The notes: generated from the sequence alone by a model not told the origin. DNA of 64,000 nt from Streptomyces sclerotialus (GCA_000719105.1 JODX01000004.1:1-64000), one strand, 5' to 3'; positions 25,721-34,702 are shown, counted from the stretch's first letter. Numbers and translations are program-made.

Positions 25721-27808
25721 GTGCGCAAACTGCTGCCGATCCTCGGGACCAACGGAGCGTCGCATCCCGGTGGGCGGTCCGCGCTGACCTGCCGTTTCCG
25801 CTGTGGCGACGCCTGCTTCCACGAGGTGCCGAACACCAGCGCCAATGAATACGTCGGCGACGTCATCGCCGGGGCGCTCAGCCGCCGGTCGATGATGCGG
25901 GCCGCCGCCGTCGTCACCGTGGCGTCCGCCGCCGGTACGGCCGCCCTGACGGCCGGTGCCCCGGAGGCCCAGGCCGCCGTCCCCGCCGGGCACGGGACGG
26001 ACAAGGGCAAGGGCGGGAAGAAGGGGAAGGCCGCCCGCGGTCTGCGCTTCACCCCTGTCGCCCCCAACACCGCCGACAAGGTCACTGTCCCCGAGGGCTA
26101 CCGGCAGAACGTCGTCATCAAGTGGGGCGACCCCATCCTGCGCGGCGCCCCCGCCTTCGACCCGGACAACCAGACCGCCGAGGCGCAGGCCGGGCAGTTC
26201 GGGTACAACAACGACTTCCTCGCGCTGCTGCCGCTGCCCGGCGAGCGCAACCGCCAGCTCCTCGTCGCCAACCACGAGTACTCCGACGAGGTCCTGATGT
26301 TCCGGGACTACGACTCGGACAACCCGACCCGTGAGCAGGTCGAGATCGGCTGGGCGGCTCACGGTCTGGGTGTCGTCGTGGTGGAGGAGGACCGCAGGAC
26401 CGGCAAGCTCACCGCCGTGCCCCGGCACCACCTCAACCGCCGTGTCACCGCCACCACCAGGTTCCGGCTCACCGGCCCGGCGGCCGGGTCCGACCTGCTG
26501 AGGACCTCCGCCGACCCGTCCGGCACCAAGGTCCTCGGCACCCTCAACAACTGCGCGGGCGGCGTCACCCCCTGGGGCACGACGCTCCACGGTGAGGAGA
26601 ACTTCAACCAGTACTTCGCCAACGGCACCCGCACCACCGACAAGCGGTACGGCCTGGGCAGCGGGGCCACCGGCCGCAAGTGGGAGCGTTTCGACAAGCG
26701 GTTCGACGTCGCCCAGGAGCCGAACGAGGTCCACCGCTTCGGGTACGTCGTCGAGCTCGACCCGTACGACCCCGACTCCACGCCCCGCAAGCACACCGCT
26801 CTCGGCCGGTTCAAGCACGAGGGCGCGACCGTGCGCCTCACCTCGGACGGCCGGCCCGTCGTCTACACCGGTGACGACGAGCGCTTCGACTACTTCTACA
26901 AGTTCGTCGGCAGCAAGCGGATGAAGAAGGGCAGCTCCCGCGCCGCCCGCGAGCACAACCTCTCCCTTCTCGACGAGGGCACCCTGTACGTCGCCAAGCT
27001 GACCGGCGACTCCCCCGCGATCGAGATCGACGGCACCGGCAAGCTCCCGAACGACGGCGAGTTCGACGGCAGCGGTGAGTGGATCCCGCTGGCCACCGCG
27101 ACCGCCAAGGGCGCCGTCTCGCACGTCGACGGCATGACGGCGGAGGAGGTCTTCGTCTTCACGCGCCTCGCCGGCGACAAGGTGGGCGCCACGAAGATGG
27201 ACCGCCCCGAGGACGTCGAGCCCAACCCGGTCACCGGCAAGGTGTACGTCGCTCTGACGAACAACTCCAACCGCGGTGTCGGCTCGAACGCCAAGGCGGA
27301 CGAGGCCAACCCGCGCAACGCCAACAAGCACGGCCAGGTCCTGGAGCTCACCGAGCGCTGGAACCGGGCGGACAGCACGAAGTTCGCCTGGTCGCTGTTC
27401 CTCGTCGCGGGCGACCCGGACGACCCGGCGACCTACTTCGCGGGCTTCCCCAAGGACGACGTCAGCCCGATCTCCTGCCCGGACAACGTCGCCTTCGACG
27501 ACCACGGCAACATGTGGATCTCCACCGACGGCAACGCCCTCGGCTCGCACGACGGTCTGTTCGGTGTCGCCACGCGCGGCGACCGGCGCGGTGAGCTCAA
27601 GCAGTTCCTGACGGTGCCGACGGGCGCGGAGACCTGCGGTCCGGTGATCCAGGACCGGCGTGTGCTGGTGGCCGTGCAGCACCCGGGCGAGGTCGACGGG
27701 GCCTCCGCCGCGAACCCGGGCAGCACCTGGCCCGACGGCCCCGGCAAGATATCCCGCCCGGCCGTGGTCGCGGTGTGGCGCGCGGACGGGTCCGACATCG
27801 GCGAGTGA
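25721..27808 (+). CDS. PhoX family phosphatase, Tat-exported (DUF839)
   Basis: The 695-residue product carries a long N-region with a twin-arginine motif (SRRSMMRAAAV, about residues 53-63) and a cleavage-like AQAAVPA, so it is exported folded. The mature part is the PhoX/DUF839 propeller: FGYNNDFLALLPL, VANHEYSDEVLMF, NNCAGGVTPWGTTLHGEENF, FGYVVELDPYDP and MDRPEDVEPNP, segments that in characterised PhoX enzymes supply Fe/Ca ligands. The reaction is hydrolysis of phosphate esters outside the cell. GTG 25721 is chosen, with GGGAG 6-7 bases upstream. The PHO box upstream fits a phosphate-scavenging role. Confidence 0.92.
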   Translation: MRKLLPILGTNGASHPGGRSALTCRFRCGDACFHEVPNTSANEYVGDVIAGALSRRSMMRAAAVVTVASAAGTAALTAGAPEAQAAVPAGHGTDKGKGGKKGKAARGLRFTPVAPNTADKVTVPEGYRQNVVIKWGDPILRGAPAFDPDNQTAEAQAGQFGYNNDFLALLPLPGERNRQLLVANHEYSDEVLMFRDYDSDNPTREQVEIGWAAHGLGVVVVEEDRRTGKLTAVPRHHLNRRVTATTRFRLTGPAAGSDLLRTSADPSGTKVLGTLNNCAGGVTPWGTTLHGEENFNQYFANGTRTTDKRYGLGSGATGRKWERFDKRFDVAQEPNEVHRFGYVVELDPYDPDSTPRKHTALGRFKHEGATVRLTSDGRPVVYTGDDERFDYFYKFVGSKRMKKGSSRAAREHNLSLLDEGTLYVAKLTGDSPAIEIDGTGKLPNDGEFDGSGEWIPLATATAKGAVSHVDGMTAEEVFVFTRLAGDKVGATKMDRPEDVEPNPVTGKVYVALTNNSNRGVGSNAKADEANPRNANKHGQVLELTERWNRADSTKFAWSLFLVAGDPDDPATYFAGFPKDDVSPISCPDNVAFDDHGNMWISTDGNALGSHDGLFGVATRGDRRGELKQFLTVPTGAETCGPVIQDRRVLVAVQHPGEVDGASAANPGSTWPDGPGKISRPAVVAVWRADGSDIGE

Positions 27809-27827
27809 CCGACCGGTCAGTGACCCG

Positions 27828-27864
27828 GGTACGGGCCGTCCTCGTCCGGAGGGCGGCCCGTACC
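27828..27864. terminator. Hairpin after the PhoX gene
   Basis: An 11-bp perfect stem (27828-27838 with 27854-27864) has a 15-nt loop. The next 60 bp are rich in GGTACC/ACCGGT half-palindromes that can form further small stems. It lies between convergent genes. Confidence 0.7.
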
Positions 27865-27948
27865 GGTACCTACCCGTACCCGTGCCTGCAGGGGTACCGG
27901 CACCGCTACCGGTACCTGTAGTCGTACTCGTGGCCCTGCCCGGTCCGC

Positions 27949-29007
27949 TCAGTCCCGGGCGTGCAGTGCCAGGTCGACGATCACGGCACGGTGGTCGGTA
28001 CCGGCGAGGTCGACGAAGCGCGCCCGGTGCGCGGCGAAGTCCTGGGACACGAGGACGTGGTCGATCTGTGCGCCCAGCGCCGGCGCCGTCCGGGCGGGCC
28101 AGGTGGGCGTACGGGCCTCGCCCGCGAGCCGGGCACCGTCGTACAGGCCTGTGTCGAGGATGCGCCGGAACGCCGCGTGGTCCTGGGAGGCGTTGAAGTC
28201 CCCGGCGATGATCGTCGGCATGCTGGTGCCGGCCGCGGCGTACGCGTGCAGGGCACCGAGCTCACGGCGCCAGGCGTCCAGCTGGCGCGGCAGCGGCGGC
28301 ATGGGGTGGGCGAGCTGGAGCCGTACCCGGTGGCCGGCGACGTCGGCGGTGGCGCCGGGCATGCCCATGGTGCCGGTGACTCCGTCGGCCGGAGCGAGCC
28401 GCCGGCTGCTGAGGATGAGGGACCCCTCGGAGCCGCGCCCCTCGACTGCCTTCCGGTACGGATAGACGACCCCGCCCGCGCCCGCGTCCTCAGACTCACC
28501 CTTGCCCTTGCCCTTGCCCTCCCGTGCACTCCCGCCTCCGTAGAAGGCGTCCTCGAGCGTCGCCGAGCACGTGTACTCGCACTCCTGCACGAACACGATG
28601 TCGGGCCGGTACCGGCGGATCGCGTCGACGAGTGCGTCGGCACCCTGCCCGAACTGCACGTTGGCGGTCATCACCTGGAGCTCGGCGACGGCCCGGCCTC
28701 CGGGGGACCCCACCTTTCCGTACGGCTCGGTGTACCAGGCGAGCGCGCCCAGCACGGCTACGCCCCAGACCAGCCCGAGCCGCCAGCGGGCGAGCGCGGC
28801 GAGCAGCAGGGCGGCGCCGGCGGGGGCGAGGAGCCACGGGAGGAAGGCGAGCAGCTGGGGGACCGGCGTGAAGCCGTCGCTGTCGGCCGCCCGGTACCCG
28901 ACGACGACGCTCACCGAGAGGAGCAGCAGCCCGGCGCCCCAGGCGGCGGACCGGCGCCCGGCCGTCCGTTCCCCCTCCGCCACCGTCCGTCCAGCCGTCG
29001 GATTCAC
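27949..29007 (-). CDS. Membrane-anchored endonuclease/exonuclease/phosphatase (EEP) family hydrolase
   Basis: The 352-residue protein has three hydrophobic segments at its N-terminus (about residues 24-40, 48-68 and 76-92) and an EEP catalytic domain outside (about 110-350). Metal and catalytic residues are visible: N in MTANVQFG, E in FVQECE, D and N in IAGDFNAS, D and H in QIDHVLVS, and the final DH in GTDHRAV. Family members hydrolyse phosphodiesters of nucleic acids, lipids or sugars; the substrate is unknown. A Gly/Lys run (EGKGKGKGE, about residue 165) interrupts the domain. The gene converges with the PhoX gene, and phosphate scavenging is possible, but no PHO box is seen upstream. Confidence 0.87.
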   Translation of the reverse strand: MNPTAGRTVAEGERTAGRRSAAWGAGLLLLSVSVVVGYRAADSDGFTPVPQLLAFLPWLLAPAGAALLLAALARWRLGLVWGVAVLGALAWYTEPYGKVGSPGGRAVAELQVMTANVQFGQGADALVDAIRRYRPDIVFVQECEYTCSATLEDAFYGGGSAREGKGKGKGESEDAGAGGVVYPYRKAVEGRGSEGSLILSSRRLAPADGVTGTMGMPGATADVAGHRVRLQLAHPMPPLPRQLDAWRRELGALHAYAAAGTSMPTIIAGDFNASQDHAAFRRILDTGLYDGARLAGEARTPTWPARTAPALGAQIDHVLVSQDFAAHRARFVDLAGTDHRAVIVDLALHARD

Positions 29008-29121
29008 GGGAAAAGGTTGCCACGGTGCCGTGCGGGACGCGGTCGGAACGGTGAGCGCGGTGTCGGCTTCGTGTGCGTGGCGGGCGACGGTGGCGGGAAC
29101 AGCCGGTCGCCCGCCGTGCGA

Positions 29122-29568
29122 TCACCTCGTCGCGTACGTGTCCTTCGCCGACATCAGGGACCAGATGACGAAGACGCCGATGGCGATCGAGACCACCGAC
29201 CAGACGGGCTGGTACGGGATGAAGAGGAAGTACTCGATGATGTACAGCGCCGCCAGGGCCACGCCGACCTTGCGCGCCCAGGAGGCGCCCTTGAGCAGGC
29301 CCCAGCCGGTCGCGGCGACCAGCACGCCCAGGATCAGGTGGATCCAGCCCCAGGCGGTGAGGCTGAACTCGTACACATAGTCGCCGATGAACGCGTAGAC
29401 GGTGTCGCTGGCTATGCCCGCGATCCCGTTCAGAATGCTCAGCACGCCGGTCACCAGCATGAGGACTCCGGCGAAGGCGGTGCCGCCCGCGGCCAGGGCC
29501 GAACCTCGCTGGCGGGCCGGGTGCGGAGGGGCCGAGCTCGGTGACGATGCGGTGGGTTGCTGGGCCAT
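29122..29568 (-). CDS. Four-helix membrane protein (DUF7144-like)
   Basis: The 148-residue protein has a polar N-terminal tail of about 25 residues, then four membrane segments (about 29-50, 66-90, 97-115 and 120-138). The pattern AGVLMLVTGVLSILNGIAGI, a YVYEFSLTAWGWIHLI segment, and GASWARKVGVALA between helices matches a widespread uncharacterised actinobacterial family. No catalytic residue or signal peptide is seen. It stands alone, 114 bp downstream of the EEP gene start, on the same strand. Confidence 0.75.
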   Translation of the reverse strand: MAQQPTASSPSSAPPHPARQRGSALAAGGTAFAGVLMLVTGVLSILNGIAGIASDTVYAFIGDYVYEFSLTAWGWIHLILGVLVAATGWGLLKGASWARKVGVALAALYIIEYFLFIPYQPVWSVVSIAIGVFVIWSLMSAKDTYATR

Positions 29569-29675
29569 GAGGGCCTCCTCGGCTTCGACAAGCTCATCCG
29601 CATGCTCGTGCCGAGTCGGCGGGACCGCACCCGGCGTGGGCCGGACGGATGAGTCGCGATACGGTCCGAACCGCC

Positions 29676-30476
29676 TCAGAGTACTCGCGACAGGAAGTCG
29701 CGCAGGATGCCGTTGAACTCTTTCGGCCGTTCAAGGTTCGGCAGGTGGGCCGCGCCCGTGACGACGTGAAGTGTGGCGTCGGGCAGGGCCGCGTGCATCG
29801 CCTCCGCGTCCCGGACCGGCGTGTACTCGTCGTCCTCGCCCACCACGACGAGCGCCGGCACCGTGATCCTCGTCAGCAGCTCCCGGTAGTCGGGCCGCTC
29901 CGCCCGGCCCCGCAGGGCCGCCGCCGCGCCCTCGGGGTCGGTGGCCGTCATCATGCGGTGCACATGGGCCTGGACGGCCGGGTCGGCGTACGGCGCGACC
30001 ATCTTGTGGAGGACTTCGTCGGCGTACGGCCGCATGCCCTCGGCGAGGAGCCGGTCCGCCGTCGCGCGGCGGGCCCGCCGGCCGTCCGGTGTCTCGGGGT
30101 CGGGGAAGGTGTCGGCGAGGACGAGGCCCCGGACGCGCTCCGGGAACCGCCGGCAGCACTCCATGGCGATCTGGCCGCCCATGGAGAGCCCGGCGAGGAC
30201 GAACTCCCCGATGCCGAGCTCGTCGAGGAGCGCCGCGATGTCGTCGGCGAAGACCCCGAGCGGAGTGGTGCCCGGGACGACGGGGGAGGCGCCGTAGCCG
30301 CGCAGGTCGGGCGCGACGATCCGGCGGCCGGCGGAGAGGTCCGGGTCCGCGAGCTGCGGGGCCCACATCGTGCGGTCGAAGGGGTGGCCGTGGATCAGGA
30401 CGAGCGGGAGCGCGGCCGAGGACGAGGTGCCGTCTCGGTCGCCCCCTTTGTCCTCGTATGCGAGGAAGGGTGCCAT
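29676..30476 (-). CDS. Alpha/beta hydrolase
   Basis: This 266-residue cytosolic hydrolase has the oxyanion strand VLIHGHPFDRTMW, the nucleophile elbow GLSMGG (Ser98), the acid in VGEDDEYTP (Asp near 216), and the His of GAAHLPNLE (H244): a full triad. It is close in pattern to carboxylesterases and 3-oxoadipate enol-lactonase-like enzymes; the substrate is open. An open frame continues upstream into the neighbouring region, but the ATG at 30476 gives the normal length. It is divergent from a MocR-type regulator, with two 12-bp direct repeats in the 117-bp gap, so it is a likely target of that regulator. Confidence 0.88.
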   Translation of the reverse strand: MAPFLAYEDKGGDRDGTSSSAALPLVLIHGHPFDRTMWAPQLADPDLSAGRRIVAPDLRGYGASPVVPGTTPLGVFADDIAALLDELGIGEFVLAGLSMGGQIAMECCRRFPERVRGLVLADTFPDPETPDGRRARRATADRLLAEGMRPYADEVLHKMVAPYADPAVQAHVHRMMTATDPEGAAAALRGRAERPDYRELLTRITVPALVVVGEDDEYTPVRDAEAMHAALPDATLHVVTGAAHLPNLERPKEFNGILRDFLSRVL

Positions 30477-30502
30477 GGCCTCGACCTTAGGACGGCCCAA
30501 CT

Positions 30503-30537
30503 CCTCGGTGCAATAAGATCTTTGCCCTCGGTGCAAT
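30503..30537. promoter_or_regulatory. Paired direct repeats CCTCGGTGCAAT (MocR operator candidate)
   Basis: The 12-mer occurs at 30503-30514 and again at 30526-30537, start-to-start spacing 23 bp, so both copies face the same side of the helix about two turns apart. MocR-type regulators such as GabR and PdxR bind direct repeats in the divergent promoter next to their own gene, as here. Confidence 0.7.
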
Positions 30538-30593
30538 GCCGGTGGGGCGGGGAAGAACGGGGCGGGGAAGAACGGGGCGGAGGAGGGGACGGG

Positions 30594-32009
30594 GTGGCGG
30601 ATCACCTGGACTACCGGCGGATCGCCGACCGTGTCGCGGCCGACATCGCCGCGGGACGGCTGCGGCCCGGTGAACGGCTGCCCCCGCAGCGGGTGTTCGC
30701 GCGCAGGCGGGGGATCGCCGCGTCGACGGCCGGGCGGGTGTACGGGGAACTGGTGCGGCGCGGGCTCGTGGTGGGCGAGGTCGGGCGCGGCACGTTCGTC
30801 CGGGCGGCGCCGGTGCCGTCGGGGCGGGCCCTGGCGGAGCCGGCGACGACCGCACCCGTGAACCTGGAGCTCAACTACCCCTCCGCACCCGGACAGCCGG
30901 AACTGCTCGCGCGGGGGCTCACGCCGCTGCTCCGGCCGGACGTACTGGCCGAGGCGACCCGGACGGCGCCCGCGACCGGCACGGCCGCCGCGCGCGAGGC
31001 GGTCGCCGCACTGCTGGCCACGCCCGGCTGGCGCCCGGACCCCGCGCAGGTGCTCTTCGCCGGGAACGCCCGCCAGGCCATCGCGGGTGCGCTCGCCTCC
31101 CTGGTACGGCCCGGGGGCCGCGTCGGAGTCGAACCCCTCACGTATCCGCTCGTCAAGGAGATCGCGGGGCGGCTGGGGGTGACGCTGGTGCCGCTGGCGG
31201 CGGACGAGGAGGGGCTGCGCCCGGACGCGGTCGCGGCGGCGCACCGGTCCGCGCCGCTGGCCGCGCTGTACGTCCAGCCGACGCTGCACAACCCGACGAC
31301 GGCGACGGCCGGTGCGGCGCGGCGTGCCCGGCTGGGCGCCGTGGTGGAGGAGCTGGGGCTTCCCGTGATCGAGGACCGGATCTGGTCCTTCCTCGGCCCC
31401 GACACGGCTCCGCTGGCCGCCTGCGCCCCCGGACACGTCCACGTCGTCGACGGGCTCTCCAAGCGGGTCGCGCCCGGTCTGACGGCCGGCTTCCTCGTCG
31501 TCCCCCGGGACCGCGTGGAGCACACGGCGGGCGCCCTCCGCTCCGGCGGCTGGACCGCGGGCCGGTTCGCGCTGGAGGCGGGGACGCGGTGGATCGCCGA
31601 CGGCACCGTGGCCCGTCTGGTCTCGGCGAAACGGGCGGACGCTGCGGCCCGGCAGCGGCTCGTCGCCGAGCACCTCGCGGACTTCACCGTACGGGCCGAC
31701 CCGCGCGCGTACTACGCCTGGTGGCAGCTCCCGGCGCCGTGGCGGGCGGACACGTTCACGGCGGCCGCGGCGCGACGGGGGATCGCCGTCACACCGGGGC
31801 CGGCGTTCGTGGTGCCGCCCGTCCGGCCGGCCGGCCCGGGAGCGCCCGCCGCGGGCCTGCCGGCCGCGGATCCACAGGCCGCAGGTGTGCCCGTCGCAGG
31901 CGGCGGCTCCGCCGTCGACTGCGTCAGACTGGGGCTCGCCTCGGCTCCTCCGCCGGAGCTGGCGCGGGCCCTGCGGACGCTCGCCGACGTCGCCCGTGGT
32001 GGCCCGTGA
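30594..32009 (+). CDS. MocR-type PLP-dependent transcriptional regulator
   Basis: The 471-residue fusion has a GntR winged helix (about residues 3-68; IADRVAADIAAGRLRPGERLPPQ is split here only by the wing) and a fold-type I aminotransferase domain (about 105-470). The PLP-binding lysine is K290 in DGLSKRVAPG; the Asn of LHNPTT and the Tyr of LYVQPT line the pocket. MocR proteins use PLP as sensor and usually control vitamin B6, GABA or amino-acid genes. GTG 30594 has AGGAGG upstream. The C-terminus contains an Ala/Pro-rich insertion. The last 86 bases overlap the 3' end of the convergent membrane-protein gene. Confidence 0.9.
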   Translation: MADHLDYRRIADRVAADIAAGRLRPGERLPPQRVFARRRGIAASTAGRVYGELVRRGLVVGEVGRGTFVRAAPVPSGRALAEPATTAPVNLELNYPSAPGQPELLARGLTPLLRPDVLAEATRTAPATGTAAAREAVAALLATPGWRPDPAQVLFAGNARQAIAGALASLVRPGGRVGVEPLTYPLVKEIAGRLGVTLVPLAADEEGLRPDAVAAAHRSAPLAALYVQPTLHNPTTATAGAARRARLGAVVEELGLPVIEDRIWSFLGPDTAPLAACAPGHVHVVDGLSKRVAPGLTAGFLVVPRDRVEHTAGALRSGGWTAGRFALEAGTRWIADGTVARLVSAKRADAAARQRLVAEHLADFTVRADPRAYYAWWQLPAPWRADTFTAAAARRGIAVTPGPAFVVPPVRPAGPGAPAAGLPAADPQAAGVPVAGGGSAVDCVRLGLASAPPPELARALRTLADVARGGP

Positions 32010-32883
32010 CCCAGGCCCCCAGCGCCACCGCCACTCCCAGCACCACCAGCAGCCACGTCACCACACGGAGGGTGCCCGTGAGGGCGTCGTAGACCGCGGC
32101 CGCCGCCGCGCGCGACACGTCGGGCGGCAGACCGGTGAGCGTGAGCCGGCGTCCCACGGCCACGGCGAGGCCCAGCAGGGCGCCGCCCAGCGCCGTACCG
32201 AGACCCGTCGCGAACAGCGCGCGGCGGCGGTGGGCGGCCACCAGGACGCCCGCCACGGCGAGCGCGGCGGCGAGGGACGGGAGCCAGAACGCGGTGAGCT
32301 CCAGCACGCGGTACCCCTTCCGGAGCCGGTCCAGGTCCCGCGCCGACAGGACGGTCACCTCGCTGTGCCCGACCGGGATGCGGTGGGCGTACGGGACGCG
32401 GTCGCGCACGAGCTGCCGTTTGACGCGTTCGGCGACGGGTGCGACGTCGAGCGTCACCGGGCCCTCGCCGTCCCCGTGCACCGCCCGCATCACCGCTGCG
32501 TGCGTGGCCCGGTTCGCCTCGTTCCAGGCCGTGCGGAACGCCTCGGTACGGGTGAAGGACCGGACGGCGTCGTGGGTGAACGCGCGCACCGGGCCGTGCA
32601 GCGCCGGGCTCACGCGGACCTCCCGCATGATGCCGGTGGTCACCGCCTCCGCGACCGCGTCCCGCACGGCCGGGTCGGCGGCCAGCGGCGCCGTCGCCGC
32701 CGCGTACCGGGCCGGGTCCCCGATCCCGTACGTCGCCCAGCCCGCCAGCGCGCCCAGCGGGGCGAACAGGCAGGCCAGGGCGATCAGGACCGGCGACAGG
32801 ACGCCGGGGACACGTCGGGGCACTCCTTCAGGCAAAGCCCCGTGGTGCGCGGGGGCGAGCGGTCGGCCGGTGGGTGACTGCAT
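31924..32883 (-). CDS. Membrane protein with large extracytoplasmic domain, unknown function
   Basis: I do not recognise the family firmly. The 319-residue protein has a membrane segment at about residues 28-50, an extracytoplasmic stretch (about 55-195) dominated by helices (DPAVRDAVAEAVTTGIMREV, AFTHDAVRSFTRTEAFRTAW), and three more membrane segments (about 197-215, 222-243 and 270-292), then a basic, Pro-rich tail. This resembles uncharacterised actinobacterial membrane proteins that share such a four-helix plus outer-domain plan. Its 3' end runs 86 bases into the MocR gene on the other strand; both frames are well conserved in codon bias, so the overlap looks real. Confidence 0.7.
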   Translation of the reverse strand: MQSPTGRPLAPAHHGALPEGVPRRVPGVLSPVLIALACLFAPLGALAGWATYGIGDPARYAAATAPLAADPAVRDAVAEAVTTGIMREVRVSPALHGPVRAFTHDAVRSFTRTEAFRTAWNEANRATHAAVMRAVHGDGEGPVTLDVAPVAERVKRQLVRDRVPYAHRIPVGHSEVTVLSARDLDRLRKGYRVLELTAFWLPSLAAALAVAGVLVAAHRRRALFATGLGTALGGALLGLAVAVGRRLTLTGLPPDVSRAAAAAVYDALTGTLRVVTWLLVVLGVAVALGAWVTGHHGRRRRASAGPAPAPAEEPRRAPV

Positions 32884-32959
32884 TCGGACGAACAGGAGAA
32901 GCCGAACGGGTCGCTCGCGCCCCGACGGTCATGTCCCCGACGGTCATGGCAGCCGGCCG

Positions 32960-32993
32960 GTCATGCCACCCGGCCCGTCATGCCACCCGGCCG
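32960..32993. repeat. 17-bp tandem repeat spanning a stop codon
   Basis: GTCATGCCACCCGGCCS is present twice (32960-32976 and 32977-32993); the second copy contains the stop of the minus-strand membrane-protein gene. Looser copies of GGTCATG continue upstream to about 32932. Looks like replication slippage at a gene end. Confidence 0.6.
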
Positions 32994-33439
32994 GTCCGGC
33001 GTCCCTCCGCGTCCTCGTGCGTGCGGCGCCAGTAGAACACCGTGGCGAGCACGCCCACGGCGACCAGCAGCGACAGACCGGTGGCCCGCACGACGGTGCC
33101 GCCGTTCTGGCTGTAGAGGAAGCCGAAGGCGATGCCCGCGAACGCCGCCCACAGCAGGGCCCGTGACTCGGTCCTCAGCCGTGGCGCGACGGCACCGACA
33201 GCGAGGTGGAGGATCATGAACGCGAGCGCGCTGACGATCCCGAGCAGCACGTTCCCGCCCGTGATGGGCCCGGCGTCGCGGTCGAGGGCCGCCACCCAGT
33301 AGCCGTAGACGAGACCGGCCACCAGGGGCAGCATCCAGTGCGCGATCCTGTGGGTGCGCTCGTCGAAGACGTCCGGCGTCGACGGGGTCCTCGCCGGACG
33401 CGGTCCGCGGGTTCCCGGCGCCTGTGCTGCCTGAGCCAT
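32978..33439 (-). CDS. Four-helix membrane protein, unknown function
   Basis: The 153-residue protein has a polar N-terminus (about 30 residues, rich in Pro/Thr) and four hydrophobic segments (about 36-52, 62-84, 96-113 and 119-136), ending in a basic tail. A motif FDERTHRIAHWMLPLVAGL precedes helix 1. It is recognisable as a conserved Streptomyces-type hypothetical only. ATG 33439 is preceded by AGGAG. The gene is divergent from a PP2C phosphatase gene. Confidence 0.7.
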   Translation of the reverse strand: MAQAAQAPGTRGPRPARTPSTPDVFDERTHRIAHWMLPLVAGLVYGYWVAALDRDAGPITGGNVLLGIVSALAFMILHLAVGAVAPRLRTESRALLWAAFAGIAFGFLYSQNGGTVVRATGLSLLVAVGVLATVFYWRRTHEDAEGRRTGRVA

Positions 33440-33571
33440 GGAGCACTCCTCTCCTGCCCCCGACTGTTCTTTCCCCGACTGTCCGTCGCCCCCGACTTCC
33501 AGGGCACACCCCCCGCACACGCCCGGCAAGTCGGGATGCGGGCCCGGGGACGGCGTGTTTCGCTGAGCCCC

Positions 33572-34702
33572 ATGAGGCGTCACGCGCCGGACCCGGCCGA
33601 GCGGCAGAGGGTGCTGCGGGCGCGCGGCCACAGCGTCGCCTGGGTGCCGCCGCTGGTGCTGCTGCTCGCGATCCCGCTGAGCGACTGGAGCACGGAGGGC
33701 AACTTCCGGGTGATCTCGTGGCTCGTGCTGGTGCCGGGGATCGCCGCCGCCCTGTGCGGGGTGGTGACGACGGCGGCCTTCGGCGTGCTCGCCGTCTGCG
33801 CGTACGCCGTCTCCGACGCCGCCTGGCCGCACGAGTACCAGGCCGGGCTGCCCGACTTCATCCTCGTCGTGCTGGGCGGCGTGCTGTCGGTGCCGGCCTG
33901 CGCGGTGCGGGTGCGGGACGAGCGGCGCATGCTGCACATGCGGGACATCGCCGAGACCACCCGCCGTACGGTGCTGCGCCCGCTGCCGCCGGGCTGGGGC
34001 GGCCTCGACCACGCGGCCGTCCAGCTCGCCGCCGACAGCACCGCCCGCGTCGGCGGCGACTTCTACGACATCCAGCCGGGCCCGTACGGCACCCGGGTGC
34101 TCACCGGCGATGTGCAGGGCAAGGGCCTCGGAGCGGTGGAGGCGGCGGCCGCGCTGCTCGGCACGTTCCGTGAGGCCGCCCACCGGGAGGAGCCCCTTGC
34201 AGCGGTGGGCGAGCGGCTGGAGCAGCGGATGCAGCGGCACGTCCGGTACCGCACGGCGGTCGGACGGCAGAACGGGTACCGGTTCGCCACGGCGGTGCTG
34301 GTCGGTTTCACCCGGGCGGCGACCACCGTGGAGGTCGTCAACTTCGGCCACGAACCGCCGCTCGTGGTCGGCTCCGGCGGCGTCCGCGCCCTGCCGGCCG
34401 GTTCCGGGGTTCCGCTGGGGCTCGGCGAACTCGTGGACGAGCCGCCGCCGGTGCTCGTGGTCCCGCTCGCGCCGGACGAGACACTGCTGCTGGTGACCGA
34501 CGGGGTGACGGAGGCGCGGGACGGGGACGGGCGGTTCTTCCCGCTGCGCGACCGGCTGGTCCGGGCGGTGGCCGACGACCCGGTCACGGCGGCCGATCCG
34601 CGGCGGCTCGTCACGCTCGTCAGGGACGGGGTGCTGGAGCACTCCGGCGGGCACCTCGACGACGACACGACCATCTTCGCGGTGCGCCGGGCCGGTTCCT
34701 GA
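33572..34702 (+). CDS. Membrane-bound PP2C/SpoIIE-type serine phosphatase
   Basis: The 376-residue protein has three to four N-terminal membrane segments (about 20-36, 43-60, 62-78 and 88-108) and a cytoplasmic SpoIIE phosphatase domain (about 140-375). Metal-binding aspartates are in GGDFYDIQ, LTGDVQGKG, VTDGVTEARD and DDDTTIFAV. This layout (MASE-like membrane part plus PP2C, no ATPase) is common in Streptomyces, where the enzymes dephosphorylate anti-anti-sigma factors; the target is unknown. ATG 33572 fits the short polar N-terminus. Confidence 0.9.
   Translation: MRRHAPDPAERQRVLRARGHSVAWVPPLVLLLAIPLSDWSTEGNFRVISWLVLVPGIAAALCGVVTTAAFGVLAVCAYAVSDAAWPHEYQAGLPDFILVVLGGVLSVPACAVRVRDERRMLHMRDIAETTRRTVLRPLPPGWGGLDHAAVQLAADSTARVGGDFYDIQPGPYGTRVLTGDVQGKGLGAVEAAAALLGTFREAAHREEPLAAVGERLEQRMQRHVRYRTAVGRQNGYRFATAVLVGFTRAATTVEVVNFGHEPPLVVGSGGVRALPAGSGVPLGLGELVDEPPPVLVVPLAPDETLLLVTDGVTEARDGDGRFFPLRDRLVRAVADDPVTAADPRRLVTLVRDGVLEHSGGHLDDDTTIFAVRRAGS

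Noticed and set aside
27865..27948. Mobile-element end suggested by repeated GGTACC/ACCGGT words
   Set aside because: The repeats are short and overlapping, with no flanking duplication or transposase; treated as terminator-associated folds.
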